Shown: positions 34,041-43,765, numbered from the stretch's first letter. The stretch: DNA of 64,000 bases from Molanna angustata (GCA_963576475.1 OY754982.1:1829409-1893408); one strand, 5' to 3'. Made by a program: numbers and translations. The notes: a model not told the origin generated them from the letters alone.

Positions 34041-34647
34041 CGTCAATAGATACCTACATAGTTATAATACAAATATCAAAAAAGATGAATATAGATGGAG
34101 ACGCATATTGTTTGTTAATAATTTATCCCAATTAGTCTCAAATTTCTTACCAAAAGACATAAGACCGGCATTTTACACTGACAATAATATTGGAAAAAGT
34201 TTAATGAATTCCAAAGATAAAGATAATAAAATGGAAAACTCCGGCGTATACCAACTGACATGTGGAGACTGCTCTGCAGTCTACATAGGAAAAACAGGAC
34301 GGAAATTTGAGACTAGAGTAAAAGAACATATTAGATGTATAAACAATGATAATTTTTCGGAATTCGCAGAACACTTAGTACTTAATGATCATCAATTTAA
34401 TATGCAATCGGGAACAAAAATTTTACACGTCAACAAAGTAGGTCTCCGTCTTGATAATTTAGAGTCGCTAGAAATTAAAAAGTGTATTAATTCAAAACAG
34501 AACATAATAAACAATCAGTTAAATTTATCTTTCAGTCCATTATTAAATATGTTTCCTTTTACTTCTAATCCTTCAGCCAATCGGACCCACCCTGCACAAG
34601 ACCCAACCCTAAGTACCCCCACCCTACCTCTTCCTCCGCCCCCATAG
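34018..34647 (+). CDS. Penelope-like element GIY-YIG endonuclease domain
   Basis: Open in the +1 frame relative to the RT from 34018, overlapping the RT 3' end by about 23 bases. Conserved text begins before any ATG (RYLHSYNTNIKKDEYRWRR), so the domain is normally translated as a fusion with the RT. Then VNNLSQLVSNFLPKDIRPAF, the GIY-YIG signature GVYQLTC...AVYIGKTGR with the Cys pair CGDC, the catalytic Arg region FETRVKEH, and LNDHQF. The C-terminus is Pro-rich (LPLPPPP). The enzyme would nick target DNA to prime reverse transcription. The frame break lies in an A-run near 34018-34035; a single-base difference there would account for it. Confidence 0.88.
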   Translation: MKKIKNINVNRYLHSYNTNIKKDEYRWRRILFVNNLSQLVSNFLPKDIRPAFYTDNNIGKSLMNSKDKDNKMENSGVYQLTCGDCSAVYIGKTGRKFETRVKEHIRCINNDNFSEFAEHLVLNDHQFNMQSGTKILHVNKVGLRLDNLESLEIKKCINSKQNIINNQLNLSFSPLLNMFPFTSNPSANRTHPAQDPTLSTPTLPLPPPP

Positions 34648-34681
34648 ATTTCTTGTAAGCACGTCGTCACATTCTGTTTCA

Positions 34682-34740
34682 GTTGAAAGTTAGCCTGATG
34701 AGGGAACGGTTAGTTCCGAAACCGGTCGCATCGTTTCAAC
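34682..34740 (+). ncRNA. Hammerhead-ribozyme-like motif in the Penelope-like element
   Basis: Outer stem I: GTTGAAA (34682-34688) pairs with TTTCAAC (34734-34740), and inner GC (34693-34694) pairs with GC after the cleavage site (34728-34729); an internal loop lies between them. Core CTGATGA is at 34695-34701. Stem II GGAAC/GTTCC has loop GGTTA, or 4 bp in the canonical register. Core GAAA is at 34718-34721. A self-complementary CCGG stands in for stem III, and the cleavage triplet GTC ends at 34727. All invariant core positions are present. Hammerheads with minimal stem III are known in Penelope-like elements and thought to act as dimers. Activity here is inferred. Confidence 0.8.
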
Positions 34741-34779
34741 CAAAAAACGTGGTTAATACAAAGTTATATTTTTAAATTT

Positions 34780-34791
34780 AATCTTATATTT
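34780..34791. repeat. Right target-site duplication of the Penelope-like element
   Basis: AATCTTATATTT, identical to 31270-31281. Confidence 0.8.
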
Positions 34792-35094
34792 GTTTAAGAA
34801 TCTAATAGAAATGTACTTCATAAAAATGCATTTAGAGATTGTCAAACTTTCAAGAAGAAAAAATGAACACTTACTATGGTGTGGAGAGTTTAGAGTTGGC
34901 TACAACCCACTCATTTTAAATAATTACCGAAAGATGTTCGTAGATGGAAAAATTCAGTGATATTTTGATATCTTTCATTTATCATAAAACAAAAATTCTT
35001 CTTATTCTCCTATTTGTACGACTAGTGCCTATATATGTGTTATTGATCTATATTACAATTTCTTATACTGTTTGGTGAATTATATTATATGAAA

Positions 35095-35188
35095 TTATTG
35101 TATTACCGTCCAAGAAAAGGATGGCACGACCATGTGAACGGCATTCTGAAAGAGGGAAATTTAAGAAGCTTGACAAACACTCGTTCAG
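35095..35188 (+). pseudogene. RTE-like LINE fragment split by a MITE
   Basis: GGATGGCACGACCATGTGAA, then GGAAATTTAAGAAGCTTGAC and ACACTCGTTCAG, matches 60045-60115. It is cut at 35188 by the MITE and resumes briefly after it (GACGAAC, from 35378). Confidence 0.65.
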
Positions 35189-35374
35189 GGGGGCAAGTCT
35201 GGTCCGATCGGCGAAATCATAACCCTAGTGATTACCCATATCACGGATATAATTATTATATGGAGTTCTATAATATCTTCAGATGTCAAAGAACTCCATA
35301 TGATAATTATATCCATGATAGATATGGGTAATCACTGGGGTTTTGATTTCGCCGATCGGACCAGACTTGCCCCC
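35189..35374. mobile_element. Palindromic MITE inserted in a LINE fragment
   Basis: Arms of about 85 bp start GGGGGCAAGTCTGGTCCGAT and end with the exact complement. Inside, GATTACCCATATCACGGATA and ATATGGAGTTCTATAATATC are mirrored with few changes. CAG flanks both sides (35186-35188 and 35375-35377), a possible 3-bp target duplication. No ORF. A solo right arm is at 15525-15642. The superfamily cannot be assigned from the ends alone. Confidence 0.85.
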
Positions 35375-35474
35375 CAGGACGAACAAATTTGTGAGTACCT
35401 ATTTGTTTTGTCGCTATGCGAATGTTCATACTTACTTTACTTTTCGAATGGCTAGGCTCTTCTTCGCCCAGAAA

Positions 35475-35875
35475 AGGTTTCGTCTATGGAGCTCGTTAGA
35501 GCCTTAAATTCAAACCCCGCAGCCAGTCCAATGCCTCTTGCTTTGCCCCGTGGATGTCTCCCAGCTCTCCCGAATATCTGTGCAGCAGGCACTCTTCAAC
35601 AATGTGGCGGATCGTTTGGAGTTCTGCACCACAGTCTCACCCCGGCGATTCTCTCTTTCCCCATTTCCATAAAAGATGGTTGCAACACCCCATGCCTGTT
35701 CTTATTCTGTTGAGCTGCACCCAGGCTCTGCGAGGGAGGTCAAAACCAGGGACACGGATGGTGGGGTCCCGGACCAGATTATTGTTGCTCACTTCTGAGT
35801 CCGTCCATAGAGCCCTCCATTCTTTCTCAGTGTTGTAGCTTTCATCCTCCACTCCCCAAGTTGGCCTTCGGGACT
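35475..35875 (-). pseudogene. LINE ORF2 C-terminus, LNR.RTG lineage
   Basis: Reading leftwards: RAWVQLNRIRTGMGCC, LLWKWGKRESPG, then in another frame CDCGAELQTIRHIVEECLL and YSGELGDIHGAKQEALDWL. This LNR.RTG.G.C...KWG....C.CG..QT..HI...C pattern is the recognisable C-terminal segment of an insect LINE group. A frameshift lies between the CC and CDCG parts. Confidence 0.75.
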
Positions 35876-36184
35876 TGAGTCTCACTCTTGGTGGATGTGT
35901 GATATAAGTGTGTACTGTGAGTGCTGGATTGTTTTTTATCTTTTTGATTTCTTTTACAGTAGCCTGATTTCTCCTGATGGGGGGTGGGGCGATATTCGAC
36001 ATATTCGGGCGATATATGTTCATGATTTATTATAAAACCTGTAATTTCCAAACAAAATAAAAAAAAACAACTTGAAAAATTTAATTGTGTGTCAAAAGTC
36101 GTTTTCATCATTAAATAAAGTGGAATAATTGTTGTTTTTATATAAAATCAATATGAAATTCCAATAATTCGGTGTAGAAACATC

Positions 36185-36450
36185 ATTCTCTTTGTTCTAG
36201 CCTTTATCTCATTTACTTGGGATTCTCCTCTCCTCATCCTCCAAGTCTTTCTGTCCTCCGAACGAAGCCTTGCCTCCTTGAGATCTCCCTGATCTTCTGT
36301 GCCCCATCTCTATGTCCATTTTATCATATTATCCTGTGGCCGTCTCTTAATGTGCCCATGCGTAACATAGAAACTGCCATGGATGTGGACGTCTTTCACC
36401 CTGTCCAACCTTGTTACACCACCAGCCCATCAGAGCATTATTTAAAAATA
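36185..36450 (-). pseudogene. RTE-like LINE C-terminal remnant
   Basis: The same minus-strand order as 14917-15290 but more decayed: TTATCTCATTTACTTGGGAT, then ATCATATTATCCTGTGGCCG and ACTGCCATGGATGTGGACGT on the plus strand. No frame remains open. Confidence 0.65.
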
Positions 36451-36804
36451 GCTTCACACTCATCTAGTCCAATCTAAAAAAGCATTTTTGACACATTTTT
36501 GAGTTTTTCTTCGACACACAACTGAAAGTTGAATCAAATGAAATGTCAATGAGTTCTCTCTGTTGTTTGGTTAAGTCTAAAGTTGCATACGAATGAACCA
36601 GCTGCATTAACAAATATGAATTAGTCATACAATATTAAATTAATAAAACGAACAAAGAGTTCCCTTATATACAACATTGATTGAGATGATTCACATTGAA
36701 TCTGAAGATTACGCAGAATGGGTTGGTCATTTAACCAGATAAAGTGACACTACCAATATATACATACTGTGATATTTGTGTATTTTATACTAGAAACCTG
36801 AACT

Positions 36805-37440
36805 ATTCGCGTTATTTTTTTGGGAAAGGGGTGTTATTATTTATTAAATTGTCAATACTGACGGTGTTTAATGTGCAGAACCATCACCACCAAGATACAG
36901 TAGAACTCAATTACACTACGTATTTTTTAATCAAACAAAAATGATTATGTTTCTACATATATATTTCCCTTATAATAGGACGACGGTCGTCATATCACAA
37001 GGGAAATATATATGTAGAAACATAATCATTTTTTTTTACTTTTCTACAGACAATTCTTGGTAGAAATATATTTCAAATTATTAGTTTTATTTTACCATAC
37101 CAAATTTATGTAAATTAATAATCATTTTTGTTTGATTAAAACTACCTTCTGTAAGGGGTGTTATTATTCGCGTTATTTTTTTTTTTGAAAAGTGGTGTAA
37201 TTATTCGCTTTTTTTAAAAAAGAGGTTTTATTATTCGCGTTATTTTTTTGGAATAGGGTGTAATTATTCGCTTTTTTTGAAAAGAGGTGTTATTATTCAC
37301 GTTATTTTTTTTGGAAAAGGGGTGTTATTAAACGGGTTATTTGATAATAGTTGTTATTTTTGTAAAAAAAGGTAAAAGCGGTGTTATTATTCGCGTTATT
37401 TTTCATATCATGTTTTTTTAAAAAAGACAAAAAACTGTTA
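36805..37440. repeat. Tandem repeat of TTATTATTCGCGTTATTTTT units, split by a foldback
   Basis: Units of about 40-50 bp, each with ATTATTCGCGTTATTTTTTT and GAAAAGGGGTGT-like segments, repeat about six times between 37150 and 37400. One more unit lies at 36808-36848, left of the inserted inverted-repeat element (36925-37145). The array probably was continuous before the insertion. Confidence 0.75.
36925..37145. mobile_element. Foldback inserted in the tandem array
   Basis: Outer arms TTTTTAATCAAACAAAAATG and its complement (near 37118-37140). Inner arms AATGATTATGTTTCTACATA with ATATATTTCCCTT (36942-36974) face their complements at about 37000-37032 around ATAGGACGACGGTCGTCATA. The two nested pairings suggest duplication of one arm. 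Confidence 0.65.
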
Positions 37441-37659
37441 TTTTTATGAAAAATGTGTTATATTTTCGTAAAAACGGTGTTATTTTCAGTAAATTTTCTA
37501 CAAAAAAATATAAATTAAGATAAAATAACACATGATTTAGATTTAACTTATTTTTTCTCTATAATAATTTTAAAATAAACACTATTTAAACGGCATTTTC
37601 TATTAAATTTTCCATACATTTATATTTATATGTAAAAACAACATAATTTATTTTAAATA

Positions 37660-37930
37660 TATGTTGTGCTCCCTTTTATAAGGCAATGCACACCCGCACA
37701 CCTTTCGCTGGATATCCCACATTGTGGGATATGTGCCGTGAAGGTATGAAATATATGTATGATATTATTGTGGCCTGTTGTATTTTTGATTACCCAGCTC
37801 TTACGGGGCACCCGAAATGAGCCTCTAAGTTGGTGTGTTGGTGGCCATACAAATATCGCGGAAATTGGCTTGAAACATTGTCGATCTGTTAAGAGAAATA
37901 AATTCTCTTGACCAAACCGACAGTTTGATT
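37660..37930 (-). repeat. Family C and family D fragments fused
   Basis: TTGTGCTCCCTTTTATAAGG, GCACACCTTTCGC and CCCACATTGTGGG are family C in reverse orientation. From 37775, GATTACCCAGCTCTTACGGG, GAGCCTCTAAGTTGGTGT and CATTGTCGATCTGTTAAGAG follow; the last two blocks are family D (compare 44285-44420). Confidence 0.55.
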
Positions 37931-37934
37931 ACAT

Positions 37935-38300
37935 ATTTTCAATAATTGTCTTAATTTATAATGTTTTTTTTTTAACTTTGTTTCATATAATTTACTTTTT
38001 TTTAAATACTGTGTAACTACTGTACCTACCTACGTATTTTTAAATTTTATTTAATATATTGAACAATTAACAACAGCTATGAACAATTTTACAAATAAGC
38101 ATTTAACATTGAAATATAGCCAATTATAGACGAACATTATTGAATTAAATTATGTATAAAAATAGTTAAGATTAAGTAGGAACCAAATATTTTAACATGT
38201 ATTGATTGAAACCATTCCGTTACTGTAGATTTCACGCAGTAGGTACGCATAATATATTATTAATATTGTCTCTATACCTAATATTATAATATGAATAATA
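37935..38300. other. AT-rich DNA, no feature seen
   Basis: No ORF or repeat match. Confidence 0.5.
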
Positions 38301-38309
38301 TAAGTTTAT

Positions 38310-38440
38310 CATTAATTTTCTGATGTTTTTTTCTTTCAAAATATCATTTACATGGTTATGTACATCTCTGTCTTCATCTTTTATAGTCAACCAACCGTTC
38401 ATAATTTCAATATGTCCAAACCACCTCATGCCACGACGAA
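38310..38440 (-). pseudogene. RTE-like LINE fragment (GHIERM lineage)
   Basis: The minus frame reads MRWFGHIEIMNGWLTIKDED then HNHVNDILKEKNIRKL, parallel to LRWFGHIERMNDERPTK at 59935-59990. Confidence 0.65.
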
Positions 38441-39080
38441 AGGTATGTAAAAAGTTCAAAATTGTAAATTATAATGGTATGTTTTTTGTAGCTAAACAGT
38501 GTTTTCTATAACATCTGTTTATAAACTGCTTTGTTTGAAATCGGTTACTATTTCAAGATAGGTAGGTACTATATTTTAAACTTGAAATGGTTAGGTAAAT
38601 ATTGCACTATAACAATAAGGTGATGTTTAGTAAAATATTACACACAATAGACTGCAACAATAATGAGTCATTGAATGTGGTGAAATAATCAAATGTTATG
38701 ACTACACTTCCACATTTGCGATAGAGCACGAATTTTAGAATTGTGTTGGCGATTTCCAAGAAAATTATATCACAAAGTAACACATTGAACCAATATCATA
38801 TCTATAAGTACGGTTCCTAGATGTAAATGTTTTACACATTTATAGATTTGATAAAATTGAATAACTAAAACTTAGTTATGGATTCAGTACCTATACTGAA
38901 TCGATATAAGAATTCGATATAAGTTTTCACAAAAATGTAGATCCTATAAAAAGGTGTATGGCACAGTGATATGTAACATATCACTGGTAGGGCATCACAT
39001 TTTTTTCGCTCGTACAAGATATATTTTTTTGCAACGCAGATTGAAATGACGTAAGATCGTTACTTTAATTTATTCATTAT

Positions 39081-39161
39081 TATAGGACGATTGTTTCTCC
39101 TGGTAAGAGTCTTTTCAACTCAGTTGAAGAGACAAATCTGGGACGAAACGATAATCCTATA
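39081..39161. repeat. Small double inverted repeat
   Basis: TATAGGACGATTGTTTC pairs with GAAACGATAATCCTATA (one mismatch and one bulge), and inside it GTCTTTTCAACT pairs with AGTTGAAGAGAC. It is a MITE-like 81-bp unit. A partial hammerhead look (TTGAAGA...GACGAAAC) is not convincing. Confidence 0.6.
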
Positions 39162-39394
39162 AAAAAAATCTTCGTAAAACACTAAAATCTTGTTAGCCTT
39201 TTTACCAATCTGTACCTAACTATAGAGTTCGTAATCTAAATGCCGCCGCAACGCAGCGTTTCAATCGCTAAAATCTATAGTTATTGTATTAGTGTCAATT
39301 CTTTAAAAGAAATCAGTGGACAAAGTCAATAAGGTTGCTTACTATGATCGCAGTTTCAGTTTAAAGAGGCCTTTTAAGTGGAATGAATTGCAAT

Positions 39395-40000
39395 CATTTA
39401 TTCATTTATTTATACACACACTGATAACATTACAATAATTATTGAATCTGCAATGCCCAACTAGGCAAAAAACCTTTGCTGTCTCGAAATGCATTGTCCC
39501 CGCCAATGCATTTCGAGACAGTGACACTGCGTTAGTTGATGCCAACATCAATCGCATATAAAAAGTGATAATATTACAAATATCAATAGAAATAATAAAA
39601 AACATAATATAAAAAAAATGAACTAATGTACTTAGAGCAAAATAAAGTATGAGGTCGAAAGCTATGGGTGAAAAATCTCCTCTGCATAGTGTCTGCCTGA
39701 TACTAAGAGCTATTCCTTTATTTTAGTTTTAAATGCATGACTATTTTCCGTTTGCTTAATTTTTTTTTTCGAGCTTATTGAATGTTCTAGAAGCAATGAC
39801 TCCAAAACGTCTCTGTCCAAACGTGGTTTTCATTATAGGCACATTTGCTTCCCTAGTGAAACGTATTTGTTGGCTTCTACTATGCAAAGTTATATATATT
39901 CTTTTGGAAATGAATTAATGCAGATTTCAAAAACAGCTGTATTGGATCTAAGACAGTAAAAAATCTAAACAAATCATCTGAAGGGAAAGTCCTATTTTTT
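39395..40000 (-). pseudogene. CR1-like LINE 3' region
   Basis: It begins on the plus strand with ATTTATTCATTTATTTATAC, the tail read backwards, then ACATTACAATAATTATTGAA. From 39730 it has text shared with 54250-54420 and 26050-26180 (CTTTGTCCAAA-like with GAATGTTCTAGAAGC). No intact frame. A perfect palindrome lies in its tail. Confidence 0.5.
39479..39521. repeat. Perfect 18-bp-stem hairpin
   Basis: CTGTCTCGAAATGCATTG and its exact complement around TCCCCGC. It lies within the LINE-derived 3' region. Confidence 0.85.
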
Positions 40001-40482
40001 TGTAGATAATATGAATGATACATTTTTGAGCTTTATTGAGCGGACTCATGACCGCTCAATAAATTATATTAACCTTTTTTTATTGTTTAACTAACTTTTT
40101 TTAAGTGTTTTTACTCCTCACTAACCCAATGGTATATAGTGGGGAGTAATGATTTCGCAATTTTTAAGGGAATTTTTTTATTTCAGACAATCAACTAGTA
40201 TCATGCTGAGATAGTATCTGAAAGTTTCATCACAATGTATCTGTATGTGTATGCTAGGTATGTGCAGTGTACTATATGCTATGTACAGCGTGTTTATTTT
40301 ACTTTATCGATTATAGATACGTACCTACTCATTCGATTTCTTTTCAAATTTTGCAAATTTGTATATCTAATACTCACTTAGACCCCATTAGATTTTGAAG
40401 GATATCTGAATAGTGCTTCTCAATTTTTTTAACTGTCAGATATTTAAAAGTGACCCCAAGCTCAGGAAACTTAAAATATGAA

Positions 40483-40552
40483 ATGTTCATTCATTCATTC
40501 ATTCATCCATTCATCCATTCATTCATTCATTCATTCATTCATTCATTCATTC
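40483..40552. repeat. (ATTC)n microsatellite
   Basis: About 17 units with two ATCC variants near 40505-40515. Confidence 0.9.
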
Positions 40553-40679
40553 ATACAATCACGGCATATCCCACAATGTGGGGTAACCAGCGAAAGGTGT
40601 GCGGGTGTGCATTGCCAAATATTTATTTTCAAATTATTAAAAAGGCACAACACTTAAATAAAATGGCATTTTTTTTAAT

Positions 40680-40850
40680 AAAAATGAATATGTCCTTGTT
40701 AAACAAGTACATTATACATCTTCCTACGTTCCCTAAAATAAGCATAATTGGGCTTAATGTTATCGAAATCGGTAGAGGCAGGTATTCGAACTCGCGGCCA
40801 CTGGATTACTAACCCAATGCGCTAATCGCTCTGCCATCTGACCTCAAGTT
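40680..40850 (-). mobile_element. tRNA-derived SINE, family C
   Basis: The minus strand has a tRNA-like head TGGCAGAGCGATTAGCGCAT (A-box region) and GCGAGTTCGAATACC (B box), then a body containing TACGTAGGAAGATGT-like text and the hairpin-like CTTGTTTAACAAGGACATA. Further copies are at 58690-58865 (minus) and fragments at 43690-43760, 55260-55335 and 61345-61400. The anticodon-stem region (GGTTAGTAATCCAG) is well kept, but no closed acceptor stem is seen. Confidence 0.8.
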
Positions 40851-41689
40851 TTCATGATAATATGTGTAATTAAAAAATAATTTAACAAACAAACTTCATG
40901 AAAATGCTGAATATTTTCCATAGAAAATTTGAATACTTTATAGAATGACTTGTTAGTGAGGAGTTTAGAGTTGGCCACAACCCACTCGTTTTTTATTTTG
41001 TTACCTAGCTGTTCATGTTTTCACTCTCTTATATTCGTTGGAAGTTCATTGAAAAAATGTCCTGCCATGTATGTGTAATGGTGACGCTATATGATGGTAT
41101 AGGTATGCGCAAATGATGTGTTTAATTTTGGATGGTTATATTTATATTTGTATCTGGTACGGTTTAATGTTATAAGCAAGTAACATTCAGGTTCCTTTAA
41201 TATCTGTAATATTACAATTTTGGTACAAATTCATCAAAAATAAATCTTTGTATGCTTATGCTGTAGTTAAAGGCTCTATTAGTAATGATTTACGTTGGTC
41301 CTAACACCTACGTAATTTTTTGTATTAGATTATTTTCAATAACAGAAGGGTTTGTGTAGGGGTCGCTAGAGATGTTTTGCAAGTATTGATCTACAATTCC
41401 ATGACGTGTTTTCCGATCGAGTATATTATATATTATACCTACTCTCATACAATAGTGTAACAAAACGATACACATCTGATATAGAACAATTAGGCTAGGC
41501 ATATCGATATTATCTGCCCAAATTTAAATCAGAATCTATATTTGAATACGTGAAGCGAAAATTTCGGACACCTTTTTCAACAAACTGCACGCACGGAGGA
41601 GTGTCAGATTTGGCATAGTAGTTTATATGGAGAAAGAGTTCAGAAAGCTAAAATTTATACATAATATTATGTGCAAAATTCAAAAGGAT

Positions 41690-42300
41690 GACTATAGCCA
41701 GAGATCACCAATCTGAGTGTTGGAAATGACGTAATAGAGCAAGTGGCGCAATTTAAATATCTAGGGATCGAGATGGCATGTCACAATGATCTGTATGGAA
41801 AAGTGACACAGCAAGCACACAAGGCCGCAGCAATCTCGGGCTGTCTGAGGGAAACTATATGGAAGAACACACACATGAGCACCAAGGGCAAAATGAGGAT
41901 CTACAAAACATGCGTCAGACCTATCTAACATATGCCATTGAATCCAGAGCTGATACGGTCCGTACCAAACAACTCCTGCGCACCAGCGAAATGAAAATAC
42001 TGCGATGCATAGCTGGCAAAAGTCTTCATGATAGAGTCAGAAATACAGAGATCCGAAGAATCTGCGAAGCTGAGGACATCGTAAGATGGGGACGCCAAAG
42101 AATAAGGTACTGGAACGAACACGTCAGCCGCATGTCTGAAGATAGGATCCCAAAGATAGCCCGAGACAACGTACCGGAGGGGTCTAGGCCACGTGGATGC
42201 CCACCAAAATGATGGCGAGATAGTCCACATTGCAGGAGGCTGAAAATGCAACATAAAACAGGCCCTGGGAAAAATAAAATAAAAGAACAAGAAGAAGAGA
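41690..42300 (+). pseudogene. RTE-like LINE ORF2 C-terminus with frameshift
   Basis: The first frame: VAQFKYLGIEMACHNDL, KAAAISGCLRETIWKN, MRIYKTCVRPI (41740-41928). After a frameshift near 41925: LTYAIESRADTVRTKQLLRT, SEMKILRCIAGKSLHDRVR and IRRICEAEDIVRWGRQR. The FKYLG..., VRP.LTYA.E.. and LR.I.GK...D..R motifs are the usual C-terminal block. RT catalytic core absent. Confidence 0.85.
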
Positions 42301-42304
42301 GAGA

Positions 42305-43040
42305 ATATTATGTGTACTTAATAATATAATTTATAAAATCAATTTACAAATAAGAAAACTTTGTACTGATTGATAAATATATTATGATGTTTAATGATGA
42401 CAAAATAGAACAAATGAATAAAAATATATCGCACCTTTATTTTCATAGTAACACTATACAAAATTGTAAATATTAAAATTTTAAATTTTATGCTATGTAT
42501 TTAGATGACCGCTATCTATTGAATGCAAGAAACACCAGATCATTAGTTCAAATATTTACCACCAATTGGCATTATTATATATATTTTTTCAAATTAAATA
42601 AAAAAATCCAAAACTTTAATCCCTGACGGTGAAATTTTTTTTTTGTTTAGTGTCACTATGAAAATAAAGGTGCGATATAACCAACGACTACGTAACAAAA
42701 ATTTAATGACACCGTTTCATACATTTTATATGGCAGTATATATTTTATATACAATATCTACAGGGACTCTCAATAGTTTGATACTTAATCTACAAACATT
42801 CATACATACATACCATCATGCTGTTTTCATATTCTAAGAAAAAATGACTGACCTCCATACTATCCTATCCTTATATACACACCTACATATTTTGTATAGA
42901 CATCAAAACAACTCAAAGTATTCAATAATTTGGATTTATTGGTTTATAGTTTGATACGTATTCTTCAACTAATCATAATATCGGTATGGACAGTTGGATT
43001 TCATGTGTTAAATTTTTATTTTTTATGCAACTATGTAAAA
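42305..43040. other. AT-rich DNA with faint repeat traces
   Basis: TATGCTATGTATTTAGATGA-like AT-rich text. Around 42945-43030, ATTGGTTTATAGTTTGATAC and GTTGGATTTCATGTGTTA resemble the right border of family D near 16815-16880. Confidence 0.4.
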
Positions 43041-43044
43041 AAAA

Positions 43045-43160
43045 ACATTCCGAAATGGATCGGTTTGAGGCGTGTCGAGGACCTCTTCCGCACCGCAAAT
43101 GACAGGGAGAGTTTCTCCCGAGTGATTGTCAACGTCACGTCGGGGTGACCCGACAATAGG
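43045..43160 (+). pseudogene. RTE-like LINE C-terminal fragment
   Basis: The forward frame reads IPKWIGLRRVEDLFRTANDR then ESFSRVIVNVTSG, the last residues of an RTE-type ORF (a DR..F..VV.NV....G-like ending), bounded by AT-rich DNA. Confidence 0.5.
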
Positions 43161-43164
43161 TAAG

Positions 43165-43680
43165 TACAGATCTCGTTTTTGTAACGTCATTAAAGTATTC
43201 CTAATATCCTTCAGAGAATTTTCTAAATACTCATTTTTCCTAGTGAAACCATGTTACATACTTATTTTTTTGTGATTCACTGATTTCGAGTTATCGCTCA
43301 TCGAAATGTACAGAAATACAAAATTTTGATTGCAGTCAAAGTATTTTCCTAAAATATCAGGTTGGAAATCTATGTTTAGTATCATAGGGTAGATAAATGA
43401 GTCACTATCTTCCCATGAGTCATTTTTCATTTCTTACATTATGCATTGTAAATGTATTGGGTGTAAAATGAAAAAATATTATTAAGTAAAGAAAAAAATA
43501 GTGCAAAAGGTCGTATAATATATGTATGGGTAAATGTGTTTGTTCGCATCAAATGCTAATAATATTAGAAATATAAAATACATAGGTATGTCTAGAACCT
43601 AGACGTAAACAGTGGACATGACTAGATTCTGCAACCCTCATATCTCCGAGACAGTTGGATTTTATTATGAAAACTTGATA
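43165..43680. other. AT-rich DNA, no feature seen
   Basis: No ORF or repeat recognised. Confidence 0.5.
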
Positions 43681-43689
43681 ACTCTTCTA

Positions 43690-43765
43690 GATGGGTCAGA
43701 TGGCAGAGCGGTTAATTGCTTCATACAAGGGCAAATTGTATGAAGCAATGTCGTCACTAAATTCA
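43690..43765 (+). repeat. SINE C head fragment with hairpin
   Basis: GATGGGTCAGATGGCAGAGC then GGTTAATTGCTTCATACA: the A-box part of SINE C is followed by a hairpin (ATTGCTTCATACAA / TTGTATGAAGCAAT). Confidence 0.5.

Larger units (their letters stand above)
31282..34779 (+). mobile_element. Penelope-like retroelement with inverted terminal copy
   Basis: A 3.5-kb insertion flanked by a 12-bp direct repeat. Plan from left to right: an inverted segment (31282-32068) equal to the reverse complement of the 3' part of the element joined to the start of a following unit; then the coding unit from 32069, with RT (32142-34040) and GIY-YIG endonuclease (34018-34647); then a hammerhead-like motif (34682-34740) and the start of the next unit up to 34779. 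The inverted endonuclease copy translates identically to the direct one, so the insertion is recent or the arms have been homogenised. Mixed tandem/inverted terminal repeats are usual for this retroelement order. A single-base frame break separates the two domains. Confidence 0.92.
30232..34935 (+). mobile_element. Family D element interrupted by RTE fragments and by the Penelope-like element
   Basis: Left end TACCCTCCACACTATGGAAT with GGAGAGTCATGATTTCACAA; right end GTGTGGAGAGTTTAGAGTTG and GCTACAACCCACTC. The same end blocks bound 40110-40985 (ACTCCTCACTAACCC / TTAGTGAGGAGTTTAGAGTT) and, inverted, 57195-57770. The motif TCTCAAAGGGTATCATGTAG appears twice (near 30302 and 31178), suggesting two partial units in tandem. 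The Penelope-like element lies inside between 31282 and 34779. Confidence 0.5.
40110..40985 (+). mobile_element. Family D element with nested SINE and microsatellite
   Basis: Left end TTTACTCCTCACTAACCCAA with GGGGAGTAATGATTTCGCAA; right end GTTAGTGAGGAGTTTAGAGT and GGCCACAACCCACTCG. Inside: GTTTCATCACAATGTATCTG and GACCCCATTAGATTTTGAAG, shared with the inverted copy at 57195-57770; then an ATTC microsatellite, a family C piece and a SINE C copy. No coding capacity. The short ends resemble terminal inverted repeats (ACTCCTCACTA / TAGTGAGGAGT). Confidence 0.65.

Noticed and set aside
35486..35838. Plus-strand ORFs with Pro/Leu-rich products
   Set aside because: They are antisense shadows of the LINE C-terminus that reads clearly on the minus strand.
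39081..39161. A further hammerhead ribozyme
   Set aside because: TTGAAGA and GACGAAAC resemble the core, but the first core base is wrong and stem II does not pair, so it is kept only as an inverted repeat.
40770..40850. A second tRNA gene candidate
   Set aside because: It is the head of SINE C, repeated at 58790-58865 with the same body attached; no closed acceptor stem.
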